A stretch of DNA of 64,000 bases, taken from contig NW_026870967.1 in the NCBI RefSeq assembly GCF_033118175.1, positions 1,178,001 to 1,242,000 on the forward strand, given 5' to 3'. The translations under genes and the position numbers were made by a program. Origin of the DNA: Dama dama (taxonomy: Eukaryota; Chordata; Mammalia; Artiodactyla; Cervidae). The notes below the pieces were generated by a model. That model worked only from the letters and a program-made list of their open reading frames with translations, made no database searches and was not told the origin of the DNA. Shown here piece after piece: positions 21,017-33,617 of this stretch. Within the stretch, counting starts at the first letter, position 1. Each line of letters opens with the position of its first letter.

Positions 21017-21909
21017 CAGGCAGGGGGAAAACACTCCCAGGCCAAGGCAGAACCACATGCACACGTCTGTTCCTGCCCCCTGCACCGGCAGAGAGCTCGG
21101 GGGAGCCAGAGACTGCCAGGCTGCTGCTGGGCTGGCTGCCTGTGTGGGAAGGGGCAGAGCCGACCTAGGGGCAAGTTGGGCCTCTTGCTCTCCCTGCTGC
21201 CCTGAGGCTGCTGGGTCAAAGAGGTATTGGGCATCCAGCCCTTTGCTGGTCCCTTCCCTCTGACGAGGCCCTCTGAGCTCCAGCACCTTGCAGTGTGGAG
21301 ACAGCCCCTGCCAGCAACCTCCTCTCCAAAGAGGCCTCAACCGAGGCCTACGCCCAGGGGAAAGGCACCAGCGGGGATGATCCTGGGGAGGCGCACGGAC
21401 ATGTCTGGACCCAGTCCCCGCAGCCTGCCCCTTGGTGGGGCAGTGCCCCCGGAGGCCAGGAAGGTCTGGGCAAGGCTGGCCAGGGGCACGGGCCCTGCTG
21501 CGTCCTGCCCCTGGCCTGTGGGGCCTCTGAGCACAACCGGCCCTCTCCCACTGGAAGACCTCCCCGGCTGCCTCCAAAGTCCTGTTTGCAAACACTCCCG
21601 CCCGCTGTTCACGCCAGGCTCGCACAATGCTCCCAAGCCCGGGAGAAAAGCGCTTTGGAGTGATGCTCTCACCGGGCCCTTGCCCCTGAGCCTGGGGGCA
21701 AGGCAGGGGGAACACACTACCAGGCTAAGGCAGAACCACATGCCCACGTCTGTTCCTGTCCCCTGCACGGGCAGAGAGCTTGGGGGAGCCAGAGTCTGTC
21801 AGGCAGCTGCTGGGTTGGCCGCCTGTGTGGGAAGGGGCAGAGCCGCCCTAGGGGCAAGTTGGGCCTCTTGCTCTCCCTGCTGCCCTGAGGCTGCTGGGCC
21901 AAAGTCGTC

Positions 21910-23031
21910 TTGGGCATCCAGCCCCTTGCTGGTCCCTTCCCTCTGACGAGGCCCTCTGAGCTCCAGCACCTTGCAGTGTGGAGACAGCCCCTGCCAGCAA
22001 CCTCCTCTGCAACGAGGCCTCAACCGAGGCCTAGGCCCAGGGGAAAGGCACCAGCGGGGATGAGCCTGGGGAGGCGCCCGGGCATGTCTGGACCCAGTCC
22101 CCGCAGCCTGCCCCTTGGTGGGGCTGTACCCCCGGAGGCAGGAAGGTCTGGGCAAGGCTGGCCAGGGGCAGGGTCCCTGCTGGGTCCTGCCCCTGGCCTG
22201 TGGGGCCTCTGAGCACAACCGGCCCTCTCCCACTGGAAGACCTCCCCGGCTGCCTCCAAAGGCCGGTTTGCAAGCACTCCCGCCCACTGTTCCCACCAGG
22301 CGCGCACAATGCTCCCAAGCCCGGGAGAAAAGCGCTTCGGGGTGGTGCTCTCTCCGGGCCCTTGCCCCTGAGCCTGGGGGCCAGGCAGGTGATCCACACT
22401 CCCAGGCCAAGGCAGAACCACATGCACACGTCTGTTCCTGACCCCTGCACCGGCAGAGAGCTCGCGGGAGCCAGAGTCTGTCAGGCAGCTGCTGGGATGG
22501 CCGCCTGTGTGGGAAGGGGCAGAGCTGACCTAGGGGCAAGTTGGGCCTCTTGCTCTCCCTGCTGCCCTGAGGCTGCTGGGCCAAAGAGGTCTTGGGCATC
22601 CAGCCCTTTGCTGGTCCCTTCCATCTGACGAGGCCCTCTGAGCTCTAGCACCTTGCAGAGTGGAGACAGCCCCTGCCAGCAACCTCCTCTCCAAGGAGGC
22701 CTCAACCGAGGCCTAGTCCCAGGGAAAGGCACCAGCGGGGATGAACCTGGGGAGGCGCCTGGGAATGTCTGGACACAGTCCCCGCAGCCTGCCCCTTGGT
22801 GGGGCAGTACCCCCGGAGGCCAGGAAGGTCTGGGCAAGGCTGGCCAGGGGCAGGGGCCCTGCTGGGTCCTGCCCCTGGCCTGTGGGGCCTCTGAGCATGA
22901 CCGGCCCTCTCCCGCTGGAGACCTCCCCGACTGCCTCCAAAGGCCGGTTTGCCAACACTCGCGCCCGCTGTTCCCGCCAGGCACGCACAATGCTCCCAAG
23001 CCCGGGAAAAAAGCGCTTCGGGGTGGTGCTC
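21910..23031 (+). repeat. Duplicated block epsilon, copy 1
   Basis: The pair of monomers starting at 21910 and 22592 matches 49881-51002 at an offset of 27971 bp (41 monomers). Shared rare variants are CTCTGCAACGAGGCC, AGGCAGGTGATCCAC, AGTCCCAGGGAAAGG and CGGGAAAAAAGCGC. Small differences exist, for example CCAGGGGAAAGG versus CCACGGGAAAGG near 50010. The match ends near 23031, where CTCACCGGG meets CTCTCCGGG of the other copy. Confidence 0.85.
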
Positions 23032-23036
23032 TCACC

Positions 23037-24656
23037 GGGCCCTTGCCCCTGAGCCTGGGGGCAAGGCAGGGGAACACACTCCCAGTCCAAGGCAGAACCA
23101 CATGCCCAAGTCTGTTCCTGTCCCCTGCACCGGCAGAGAGCTTGAGGGAGCCAGAGTCTGTCAGGCAGCTGCTGGGATGGCCGCCTGTGTGGGAAGGGGC
23201 AGAGCCGTCCTAGGGGCAAGTTGGGCCTCTTGCTCTCCCTGCTGCCCTGAGGCTGCTGGGCCAAAGTCGTCTTGGGCATCCAGCCCCTTACTGGTCCCTT
23301 CCCTCTGACGAGGCCCTCTGAGCTCCAGCACCTTGCAGTGTGGAGACAGCCCCTGCCAGCAACCTGCTCTCCAAGGAGGCCTCAACCGAGGCCTAAGCCC
23401 AGGGGAAAGGCACCAGCGGGGATGAGACTGGGGAGGCGCCCGGGCATGTCTGGACCCAGTCCCCGCAGCCTGCCCCTTGGTGGGGCTGTAACCCCGGAGG
23501 CAGGAAGGTCTGGGAAAGGCAGGCCAGGGGCTGGGGCCCTGCTGGGTCCTGCCCCTGGCCTGTGGGGCCTCTGAGCACAACCGGCCCTCTCCCACTGGAA
23601 GACCTCCCCGGCTGCCTCCAAAGGCCGGTTTGCAAGCACTCCCGCCCACTGTTCCCACCAAGCACGAAAAATGCTCCCAAGCCCGGGAGAAAAGCGCTTC
23701 GGGGTGGTGCTCTCTCCGGGCCCTTGCCCCTGAGCCTGGGGGCCAGGCATGGGGTCCACACTCCCAGGCCAAGGCAGAAACACATGCACACGTCTGTTCC
23801 TGACCCCTGCACCGGCAGAGAGCTCGGGGGAGGCAGAAACTGCCAGGCAGCTGCTGGGCTGGCGGCCTGTGTGGGAAGGGGCAGAGCCGACCTAGGGGCA
23901 AGTTGGGCCTCTTGCTCTCCCTGCTGCCCTGAGGCTGCTGGGCCAAAGAGGTCTTGGGCATCCAGCCCCTTTCTGGTCCCTTCCCTCTGACGAGGCCCTC
24001 TGAGCTCCAGCACCTTGCAGTGTGGAGACAGCCCCTGCCAGCAACCTCCTCTCCAAGGAGGCCTCAACCGAGGCCTAGGCCTAGGGGAAAGGCACCAGCG
24101 GCGATGAGCCTGGGGAGGCGCCCGGCCATGTCTGGACCCAGTCCCCCCAACCTGCCCCTTGGTGGGGCAGTACCCCCGGAGGGCAGGAAGGTCTGGGCAA
24201 GGCTGCCAGGGGCAGGGACACTGCTGGGTCCTGCCCCTGGCCTGTGGTGCGTCTGAGCACAACCGGCACTCTCCCACTGGAAGACCTCCCCGTCTGCCTC
24301 CAAAGGACGTTTGCAAGCACTCCCACCCGCTGTTCCCACCAGGCACGCACAATGCTCCCAAGCCCGGGAGAAAAGCGCTTCGGGCTGGTGCTCTCTCCGG
24401 GCCCTTGCCCCTGAGCCTGGGGGCCAGGCAGGGGGAACACACTCCCAGGCCAAGGCAGAACGACATGCACACGTCTGTTCCTGCCCCCTACACCGGCAGA
24501 GAGCTCGGGGGAGCCAGAGACTGCCAGGCTGCTGCTGGGCTGGCTGCCTGTGTGGGACGGGGCAGAGCCGACCTAGGGGCAAGTTGGGCCTCTTGCTCTC
24601 CCTGCTGCCCTGAGGCTCCTGGGTCAAAGAAGTCTTGGGCATCCAGCCCTTTGCTG
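23037..24656 (+). repeat. Duplicated block beta, copy 1
   Basis: This stretch matches 61238-62857 with an offset of 38201 bp (56 monomers). Diagnostic shared features are GCAGGGGAACACACTCCC with four G, CATGCCCAAGTCTG, AGCACGAAAAATGCTCC, GGCACCAGCGGCGATG and TTTGCTGGATCCTTCC. It spans the end of the 22592 monomer, monomers 23272 and 23954, and the first bases of 24635. Confidence 0.87.
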
Positions 24657-26110
24657 GATCCTTCCCTCTGACGAGGCCCTCTGAGCTCCAGCACCTTGCA
24701 GTGTGGAGACAGCCCCTGCCAGCAACCTCCTCTCCAAAGAGGCCTAAACCGAGGCCTAGGCCCAGGGGAAAGGCACCAGCGGGGATGATCCTGGGGAGGC
24801 GCACGGACATGTCTGGACCCAGTCCCCGCAGCCTGCCCCTTGGTGGGGCAGTACCCCCGGAGGCCAGGAAGGTCTGGGCAAGGCTGGCCAGGGGCAGGGG
24901 CCCTGCTGGGTCCTGACCCTGGCCTGTGGGGCCTCTGAGCACAACCGGCCCTCTCCCACTGGAAGACCTCCCCGGCTGCCTCCAAAGGCCGGTTTGCAAG
25001 CGCTCCCGCCCACTGTTCCCAGCAGGCGCGCACAATGCTCCCAAGCCCGGGAGAAAAGCACTTCGGGGTGGTGATCCCACCGGGCCCTGGCCCCTGAGCC
25101 TGGGGGCAATGCAGGGGGAAAACACTCCCAGGCCAAGGCAGAACCACATGCACACGTCTGTTCCTGCCCCCTGCACCGGCAGAGAGCTCAGGGGAGCCAG
25201 AGTCTGTCAGGCAGCTGCTGGGCTGGCCGCCTGTGTGGGAAGGGGCAGAGCCGAACTAGGGGCAAGTTGGGCCTCTTGCTCTCCCTGCTGCCTTGAGGCT
25301 GCTGGGCCAAAGAGGTCTTGGGCATCCAGCCCCTTGCTGGTCCCTTCCCTCTGACGAGGCCCTCTGAGCTCCAGCACCTTGCAGTGTGGAGACAGCCCCT
25401 GCCAGCAACCTCCTCTCCAAGGAGGCCTCAACCGAGGCCTAGGCCCAGGGGAAAGGCACCAGCGGGGATGAGCCTGGGGAGGCGCCCGGGCATGTCTGGA
25501 CCCAGTCCCCGCAGCCTGCCCCTTGGTGGGGCAGTACCCCCGGAGGCCAGGAAGGTCTGGGCAAGGCTGGCCAGGGGCAGGCGCCCTGCTGGGTCCTGCC
25601 CATGGCCTCTGGGGCCTCTGAGCACAACCGGCCCTCTCCCACTGGAAGACCTCCCCGGCTGCCTCCAAAGGCCGGTTTGCAACACTCCCGCCCGCTGTTC
25701 TTGCCAGGCACGCACAATGCTCCCAATCCCGGGAGAAAAGCACTTCGGGGTGTTGCTCTCTCCGGGCCCTTGCCCCTGAGCCTTTGGGCCAGGCAGTGGG
25801 TCCACACTCCCAGACCAAGGCAGAACCACATGCACACGTCTGTTCCTGACCCGTGCACCGGCAGAGAGCTCGGGGGAGCCAGAGTCTGTCAGGCAGCTGC
25901 TGGGCTGGCCGCCTGTGTGGGAAGGGGCAGAGTCGACCTAGGGGCAAGTTGGGCCTCTTGCTCTCCCTTCTGCCCTGAGGCTGCTGGGCCAAAGAGGTCT
26001 TGGGCATCCAGCCCTTTGCTGGTCCCTTCCCTCTGACGAGGCCCTCTGAGCTCCAGCACCTTGCAGTGTGGAGACAGCCCCTGCCAGCAACCTCCTCTCC
26101 AAAGAGGCCT

Positions 26111-27164
26111 CAACCGAGGCCTACGCCCAGGGGAAAGGCACCAGCGGGGATGATCCTGGGGAGGCACACGGACATGTCTGGACCCAGTCCCCACAGCCTG
26201 CCCCTTGGTGGGGCAGTACCCCCGGAGGCCAGGAAGGTCTGGGCAAGGCTGGCCAGGGGCAGGGGCCCTTCTGGGTCCTGCCCCTGGCCTGTGGGGCCTC
26301 TGAGCACAACCGGCCCTCTCCCACTGGAAGACCTCCCCGGCTGCCTCCAAAGTCCTGTTTGCAAACACTCCCGCCCGCTGTTCACGCCAGGCTCGCACAA
26401 TGCTCCCAAGCCCGTGAGAAAAGCGCTTCGGGGTGGTGCTCTCTCCGGGCCCTTGCCCCTGAGCCTGGGGGCAAGGCAGGGGGAACACACTCCCAGGCCA
26501 AGGCAGAACCACATGCCCACGTCTGTTCCTGTCCCCTGCACCGGCAGAGAGCTTGGGGGAGCCAGAGTCTGTCAGGCAGCTGCTGGGTTGGCCGCCTGTG
26601 TGGGAAGCGGCAGAGCCGCCCTAGGGGCAAGTTGGGCCTCTTGCTCTCCCTGCTGCCCTGAGGCTGCTGGGCCAAAGTCGTCTTGGGCATCCAGCCCCTT
26701 ACTGGTCCCTTCCCTCTGACGAGGCACTCTGAGCTCCAGCACCTTGCAGTGTGGAGACAGCCCCTGCCAGCAACCTCCTCTCCAAGGAGGCCTCAACCGA
26801 GGCCTAGGCCCAGGGGAAACGCACCAGCGGGGATGAGCCAGGGGAGGCGCCTGAGCATGTCTGGACCCAGTCCCCGCAGCCTGCCCCTTGGTGGGGCAGT
26901 ACCCCCTGAGGCCAGGAAGGTCTGGGCAAGGCAGGCCAGGGGCTGGGGCCCTGCTGGGTCCTGCCCCTGGCCTGTGGGGCCTCTGAGCACAACCGGCCCT
27001 CTCCCACTGGAAGACCTCCCCGGCTGCCTCCAAAGGCCGGTTTGCAAGCACTCCCGCCCACTGTTCCCACCAAGCACGCAAAATGCTCCCAAGCCCGGGA
27101 GAAAAGCGCTTCGGGGTGGTGCTCTCTCCGGGCCCTTGCCCCTGAGCCTGGGGGCAAGGCAGGG
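26111..27164 (+). repeat. Duplicated block gamma, copy 1
   Basis: This stretch matches 62947-64000 with an offset of 36836 bp (54 monomers). Shared variants are GGGCCCTTCTGGGTCC, GAAGCGGCAGAGCC, GAGGCACTCTGAGC, GGGGAAACGCACC and GTACCCCCTGAGGCC. The match continues to the end of the window, so its real extent is longer than seen. Confidence 0.87.
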
Positions 27165-30100
27165 GGAATACACTCCCAGGCCAAGGCAGAACGACATGCA
27201 CACGTCTGTTCCTGCCCCCTACACCGGCAGAGAGCTCGGGGGAGCCAGAGACTGCCAGGCTGCTGCTGGGCTGGCTGCCTGTGTGGGACGGGGCAGAGCC
27301 AACCTAGGGGCAAGTTGGGCCTCTTGCTCTCCCTGCTGCCCTGAGGCTGCTGGGTCAAAGAGGTCTTGGGCATCCAGCCCTTTGCTGGTTCCTTCCCTCT
27401 GACGAGGCCCTCTGAGCTCCAGCACCTTGCAGTGTGGAGACAGCCCCTGCCAGCAACCTCCTCTCCAAAGAGGCCTAAACCGAGGCCTACGCCCAGGGGA
27501 AAGTCACCAGCGGGAATGATCCTGGGGAGGCGCACGGACATGTCTGGACCCAGTCCCCGCAGCCTGCCCCTTGGTGGGGCAGTACCCCCGGAGGCCAGGA
27601 AGGTCTGGGCAAGGCTGGCCAGGGGCAGGGGCCCTGCTGGGTCCTGACCCTGGCCTGTGGCTCCTCTGAGCACAACCGGCCCTCTCCCACTGGAAGACCT
27701 CCCCGGCTGCCTCCAAAGTCCTGTTTGCAAACACTCCCGCCCGCTGTTCACGCCAGGCTCGCTCAATGCTCCCAAGCCCGGGAGAAAAGCGCTTTGGAGT
27801 GATGCTCTCTCCGGGCCCTTGCCCCTGAGCCGGGGGGCAAGGCAGGGGGAACACACTCCCAGTCCAAGGCAGAACCACATGCCCAAGTCTGTTCCTGTCC
27901 CCTGCACCGGCAGAGAGCTTGAGGGAGCCAGAGTCTGTCAGGCAGCTGCTGGGTTGGCCGGCTGTGTGGGAAGGGGCAGAGCCGTCCTAGGGGCAAGTTG
28001 GGCCTCTTGCTCTCCCTGCTGCCCTGAGGCTGCTGGGCCAAAGTCGTCTTGGGCATCCAGCCCCTTACTGGTCCCTTCCCTCTGACGAGGCCCTCTGAGC
28101 TCCAGCACCTTGCAGTGTGGAGACAGCCCCTGCCAGCAACCTCCTCTCCAAGGAGGCCTCAACCGAGGCCTAGGCCCAGGGGAAAGGCACCAGCGGGGAT
28201 GAGCCAGGGGAGGCGCCCGAGCATGTTTGGACCCAGTCCCCGCAGCCTGCCCCTTGGTGGGGCAGTACCCCCGGAGGCCAGGAAGGTCTGGGCAAGACTG
28301 GCCAGGGGCAGGGGCCGTGCTGGGTCCTGCCCCTGGCCTGTGGGGCCTCTGAGCACAACCGGCCCTCTCCCACTGGAAGACGTCCCCGGCTGCCTCCAAA
28401 GGCCGGTTTGCAAGCGCTCCCGCCCACTGTTCCCAGCAGGCACGCACAATGCTCTCAAGCCCGGGAGAAAAGCGCTTCGGGGTGGTGCTCTCACCGGGCC
28501 CTTGCCCCTGAGCCTGGGGGCAATGCAGGGGGAACACACTCCCAGGCCAAGGCAGAACCACATGCACACGTCTATTCCTGCCCCCTGCACCGGCAGAGAG
28601 CTCAGGGGAGCCAGAGTCTGTCAGGCAGCTGCTGGGCTGGCCGCCTGTGTGGGAAGGGGCAGAGCCGACCTAGGGGCAAGTTGGGCCTCTTGCTCTCCCT
28701 GCTGCCCTGAGGCTGCTGGGCCAAAGAGGTCTTGGGCATCCAGCCCCTTGCTGGTCCCTTCCCTCTGACGAGGCCCTCTGAGCTCCAGCACCTTGCAGTG
28801 TGGAGACAGCCCCTGCCAGCAACCTCCTCTCCAAGGAGGCCTCAACCGAGGCCTAAGCCCAGGGGAAAGGCACCAGCGGGGATGAGACTGGGGAGGCGCC
28901 CGGGCATGTCTGGACCCAGTCCCCGCAGCCTGCCCCTTGGTGGGGCTGTAACCCCGGAGGAGGAAGGTCTGGGCAAGGCAGGCCAGGGGCTGGGGCCCTG
29001 CTGGGTCCTGCCCCTGGCCTGTGGGGCCTCTGAGCACAACCGGCCCTCTCCCACTGGAAGACCTCCCCGGCTGCCTCCAAAGGCCGGTTTGCAAGCACTC
29101 CCGCCCACTGTTCCCACCAAGCATGCAAAATGCTCCCAAGCCCGGGAGAAAAGCGCTTCGGGGTGGTGCTCTCTCCGGGCCCTTGCCCCTGAGCCTGGGG
29201 GCCAGGCATGGGGTCCACACTCCCAGGCCAAGGCAGAACCACATGCACACGTCTGTTCCTCACCCCTGCACCGGCAGAGAGCTCGGGGGAGCCAGAATCT
29301 TCCAGGCAGCTGCTGGGCTGGCGGCCTGTGTGGGAAGGGGCAGAGCCGACCTAGGGGCAAGTTGGGCCTCTTGCTCTCCCTGCTGCCCTGAGGCTGCTGG
29401 GCCAAAGAGGTCTTGGGCATCCAGCCCCTTTCTGGTCCCTTCCCTCTGACGAGGCCCTCTGAGCTCCAGCACCTTGCAGTGTGGAGACAGCCCCTGCCAG
29501 CAACCTCCTCTCCAAGGAGGCCTCAACCGAGGCCTAGGCCTAGGGGAAAGGCACCAGCAGGGATGAGCCTGGGGAGGCGCCCGGCCATGTCTGGACCCAG
29601 TCCCCCTAACCTGCCCCTTGGTGGGGCAGTACCCCCGGAGGCCAGGAAGGTCTGGGCAAGGCTGCCAGGGGCAGGGACACTGCTGGGTCCTGCCCCTGGC
29701 CTGTGGTGCGTCTGAGCACAACCGGCACTCTCCCGCTGGAAGACCTCCCCGTCTGCCTCCAAAGGACGTTTGCAAGCACTCCCACCCGCTGTTCCCACCA
29801 GGCATGGACAATGCTCCCAAGACCGGGAGAAAAGCGCTTCAGGCTGGTGCTCTCTCCGGGCCCTTGCCCCTGAGCCTGGGGGCCAGGCAGGGGGAACACA
29901 CTCCCAGGCCAAGGCAGAACGACATGCACACGTCTGTTCCTGCCCCCTACACCGGCAGAGAGCTCGGGGGAGCCAGAGACTGCCAGGCTGCTGCTGGGCT
30001 GGCTGCCTGTGTGGGACGGGGCAGAGCCGACCTAGGGGCAAGTTGGGCCTCTTGCTCTCCCTGCTGCCCTGAGGCTCCTGGGTCAAAGAAGTCTTGGGAA

Positions 30101-33100
30101 TCCAGCCCTTTGCTGGTTCCTTCCCTCTGACGAGGCCCTCTGAGCTCCAGCACCTTGCAGTGTGGAGACAGCCCCTGCCAGCAACCTCCTCTCCAAAGAG
30201 GCCTAAACCGAGGCCTACGCCCAGGGGAAAGGCACCAGCGGGGATGATCCTGGGGAGGCGCACGGACATGTCTGGACCCAGTCCCCGCAGCCTGCCCCTT
30301 GGTGGGGCAGTACCCCCGGAGGCCAGGAAGGTCTGGGCAAGGCTGGCCAGGGGCATGGGCCCTGCTGAGTCCTGACCCTGGCCTGTGGGGCCTCTGAGCA
30401 CAACCGGCCCTCTCCCACTGGAAGACCTCCCCGGCTGCCTCCAAAGTCCTGTTTGCAAACACTCCCGCCCGCTGTTCACGCCAGGCTCGCACAATGCTCC
30501 CAAGCCCGGGAGAAAAGCGCTTTGGAGTGATGCTCTCTGCGGGCCCTTGCCCCTGAGCCTGGGGGCAAGGCAGGGGTAACACACTCCCAGGCCAAGGCAG
30601 AACCACATGCCCACGTCTGTTCCTGTCCCCTGCACCGGCAGAGAGCTTGGGGGAGCCAGAGTCTGTCAGGCAGCTGCTGGGTTGGCCGCCTGTGTGGGAA
30701 GGGGCAGAGCCGCCCTAGGGGCAAGTTGGGCCTCTTGCTCTCCCTGCTGCCCTGAGGCTGCTGGGCCAAAGAGTTCTTGGGCATCCAGCCCCTTGCTGGT
30801 CCCTTCCCTCTGACGAGGCCCTCTGAGCTCCAGCACCTTGCAGTGTGGAGACAGCCCCTGCCAGCAACCTCCTCTCCAAGGAGGCCTCAACCGAGGCCTA
30901 GGCCCAGGGGAAAGGCACCAGCGGGGATGAGCCTGGGGAGGCGCCCGGGCATGTCTGGACCCAGTCCCCGCAGCCAGCCCCTTGGTGGGGCAGTACCCCC
31001 GGAGGCCAGGAAGGTCTGGGCAAGGCTGGCCAGGGGCAGGCGCCCTGCTGGGTCCTGCCCATGGCCTCTGGGGCCTCTGAGCACAACCGGCCCTCTCCCA
31101 CTGGAAGACCTCCCCGGCTGCCTCCAAAGGCCGGTTTGCAAACACTCCGGCCCGCTGTTCCCAGCAGGCACGCACAATGCTCTCAAGCCCGGGAGAAAAG
31201 CGCTTCGGGGTGGTGCTCTCACCGGGCCCTTGCCCCTGAGCCTGGGGGCAATGCAGGGGGAACACACTCCCAGGCCAAGGCAGAACCACATGCACACGTC
31301 TATTCCTGCCCCCTGCACCGGCAGAGAGCTCAGGGGAGCCAGAGTCTGTCAGGCAGCTGCTGGGCTGGCCGCCTGTGTGGGAAGGGGCAGAGCCGACCTA
31401 GGGGCAAGTTGGGCCTCTTGCTCTCCCTGCTGCCCTGAGGCTGCTGGGCCAAAGAGGTCTTGGGCATCCAGCCCCTTTCTGGTCCCTTCCCTCTGACGAG
31501 GCCCTCTGAGCTCCAGCACCTTGCAGTGTGGAGACAGCCCCTGCCAGCAACCTCCTCTCCAAGGAGGCCTCAACCGAGGCCTAGGCCTAGGGGAAAGGCA
31601 CCAGCGGGGATGAGCCTGGGGAGGCGCCCGGCCATGTCTGGACCCAGTCCCCCCAACCTGCCCCTTGGTGGGGCAGTACCCCCGGAGGCCAGGAAGGTCT
31701 GGGCAAGGCTGCCAGGGGCAGGGACACTGCTGGGTCCTGCCCCTGGCCTGTGGTGCGTCTGAGCACAACCGGCACTCTCCCGCTGGAAGCCCTCCCCGTC
31801 TGCCTCCAAAGGACGTTTGCAAGCACTCCCACCCGCTGTTCCCACCAGGCACGCACAATGCTCCCAAGCCCGGGAGAAAAGCGCTTCGGGCTGGTGCTCT
31901 CTCCGGGCCCTTGCCCCTGAGCCTGGGGGCCAGGCAGGGGGAACACACTCCCAGGCCAAGGCAGAACGACATGCACACGTCTGTTCCTGCCCCCTACACC
32001 GGCAGAGAGCTCGGGGGAGCCAGAGACTGCCAGGCTGCTGCTGGGCTGGCTGCCTGTGTGGGACGGGGCAGAGCCGACCTAGGGCCAAGTTGGGCCTCTT
32101 GCTCTCCCTGCTGCCCTGAGGCTGCTGGGTCAAAGAGGTCTTGGGCATCCAGCCCTTTGCTGGTCCCTTCCCTCTGACGAGTCCCTCTGAGCTCCAGCAC
32201 CTTGCAGTGTGGAGACAGCCCCTGCCAGCAACCTCCTCTCCAAAGAGGCCTAAACCGAGGCCTACGCCCAGGGGAAAGGCACCAGCAGGGATGATCTTGG
32301 GGAGGCGCACGGACATGTCTGGACCCAGTCGCCGCAGCCTGCCCCTTGGTGGGGCAGTACCCCCGGAGGCCAGGAAGTTCTGGGCAAGGCTGGCCAGGGG
32401 CAGGGGCCCTGCTGGGTCCTGCCCCTGGCCTGTGGGGCCTCTGAGCACAACCGGCCCTCTCCCACTGGAAGACCTCCCCGGCTGCCTCCAAAGGCCGGTT
32501 TGCAAACACTCCGGCCCGCTGTTCACGCCAGGCTCGCACAATGCTCCCAAGCCCGGGAGAAAAGCGCTTTGGAGTGATGCTCTCACCGGGCCCTTGCCCC
32601 TGAGCCTGGGGGCAAGGCAGGGGGAACACACTACCAGGCCAAGGCAGAACCACATGCCCACGTCTGTTCCTGCCCCCTGCACCGGCAGAGAGCTTGGGGG
32701 AGCCAGAGTCTGTCAGGCAGCTGCTGGGTTGGCCGCCTGTGTGGGAAGGGGCAGAGCCGCCCTAGGGGCAAGTTGGGCCTCTTGCTCTCCCTGCTGCCCT
32801 GAGGCTGCTGGGCCAAAGAGGTCTTGGGCATCCAGCCCCTTGCTGGTCCCTTCCCTCTGACGAGGCCCTCTGAGCTCCAGCACCTTGCATTGTGGAGACA
32901 GCCCCTGCCAGCAACCTCCTCTCCAAGGAGGCCTCAACCGAGGCCTAGGCCCAGGGGAAAGGCACCAGCGGGGATGAAACTGGGGAGGCGCCCGGGCATG
33001 TCTGGACCCAGTCCCCGCAGCCTGAGCCTTGGTGGGGCAGTACCCCCGGAGGCCAGGAACGTCTGGGCAAGGCTGGCCAGGGGCAGGCGCCCTGCTGGGT

Positions 33101-33617
33101 CCTGCCCATGGCCTCTGGGGCCTCTGAGCACAACCGGCCCTCTCCCACTGGAAGACCTCCCCGGCTGCCTCCAAAGGCCGGTTTGCAACACTCCCGCCCG
33201 CTGTTCTTGCCAGGCACGCACAATGCTCCCAAGCCCGGGAGAAAAGCACTTCTGGGTGTTGCTCTCTCCGGGCCCTTGCCCCTGAGCCTGGGGGCCAGGC
33301 AGTGGGTCCACACTCCCAGACCAAGGCAGAACCACATGCACACGTCTGTTCCTGACCCCTGCACCGGCAGAGAGCTCGGGGGAGCCAGAGTCTGTCAGGC
33401 AGCTGCTGGGCTGGCCGCCTGTGTGGGAAGGGGCAGAGCCGACCTAGGGGCAAGTTGGGCCTCTTGCTCTCCCTGCTGACCTGAGGCTGCTGGGCCAAAG
33501 AGGTCTTGGGCATCCAGCCCCTTGCTGGTCACTTCCCGCTGACGAGGCCCTCTGAGCTCCAGCACCTTGCAGTGTGGAGACAGCCCCTGCCAGCAACCTC
33601 CTCTCCAAGGAGGCCTC

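Larger units (their letters stand above)
19863..33617 (+). repeat. Mixed-class monomers without a simple higher-order period
   Basis: Monomers start at 19863, 20545, 21227, 21910, 22592, 23272, 23954, 24635, 25318, 26000, 26683, 27366, 28049, 28732, 29413, 30094, 30777, 31460, 32141, 32824 and 33506. Several short runs recur: 23272-24660 resembles 28732-30120 (offset about 5460), and its first two monomers also resemble 51927-53080. Monomers starting 23954, 29413 and 31460 are close relatives. The monomer at 24635 is a chimera: its front is of the GATGATCC class and its module is of the GCAAGCGCTCC class. No gene or inserted element is visible. Confidence 0.9.
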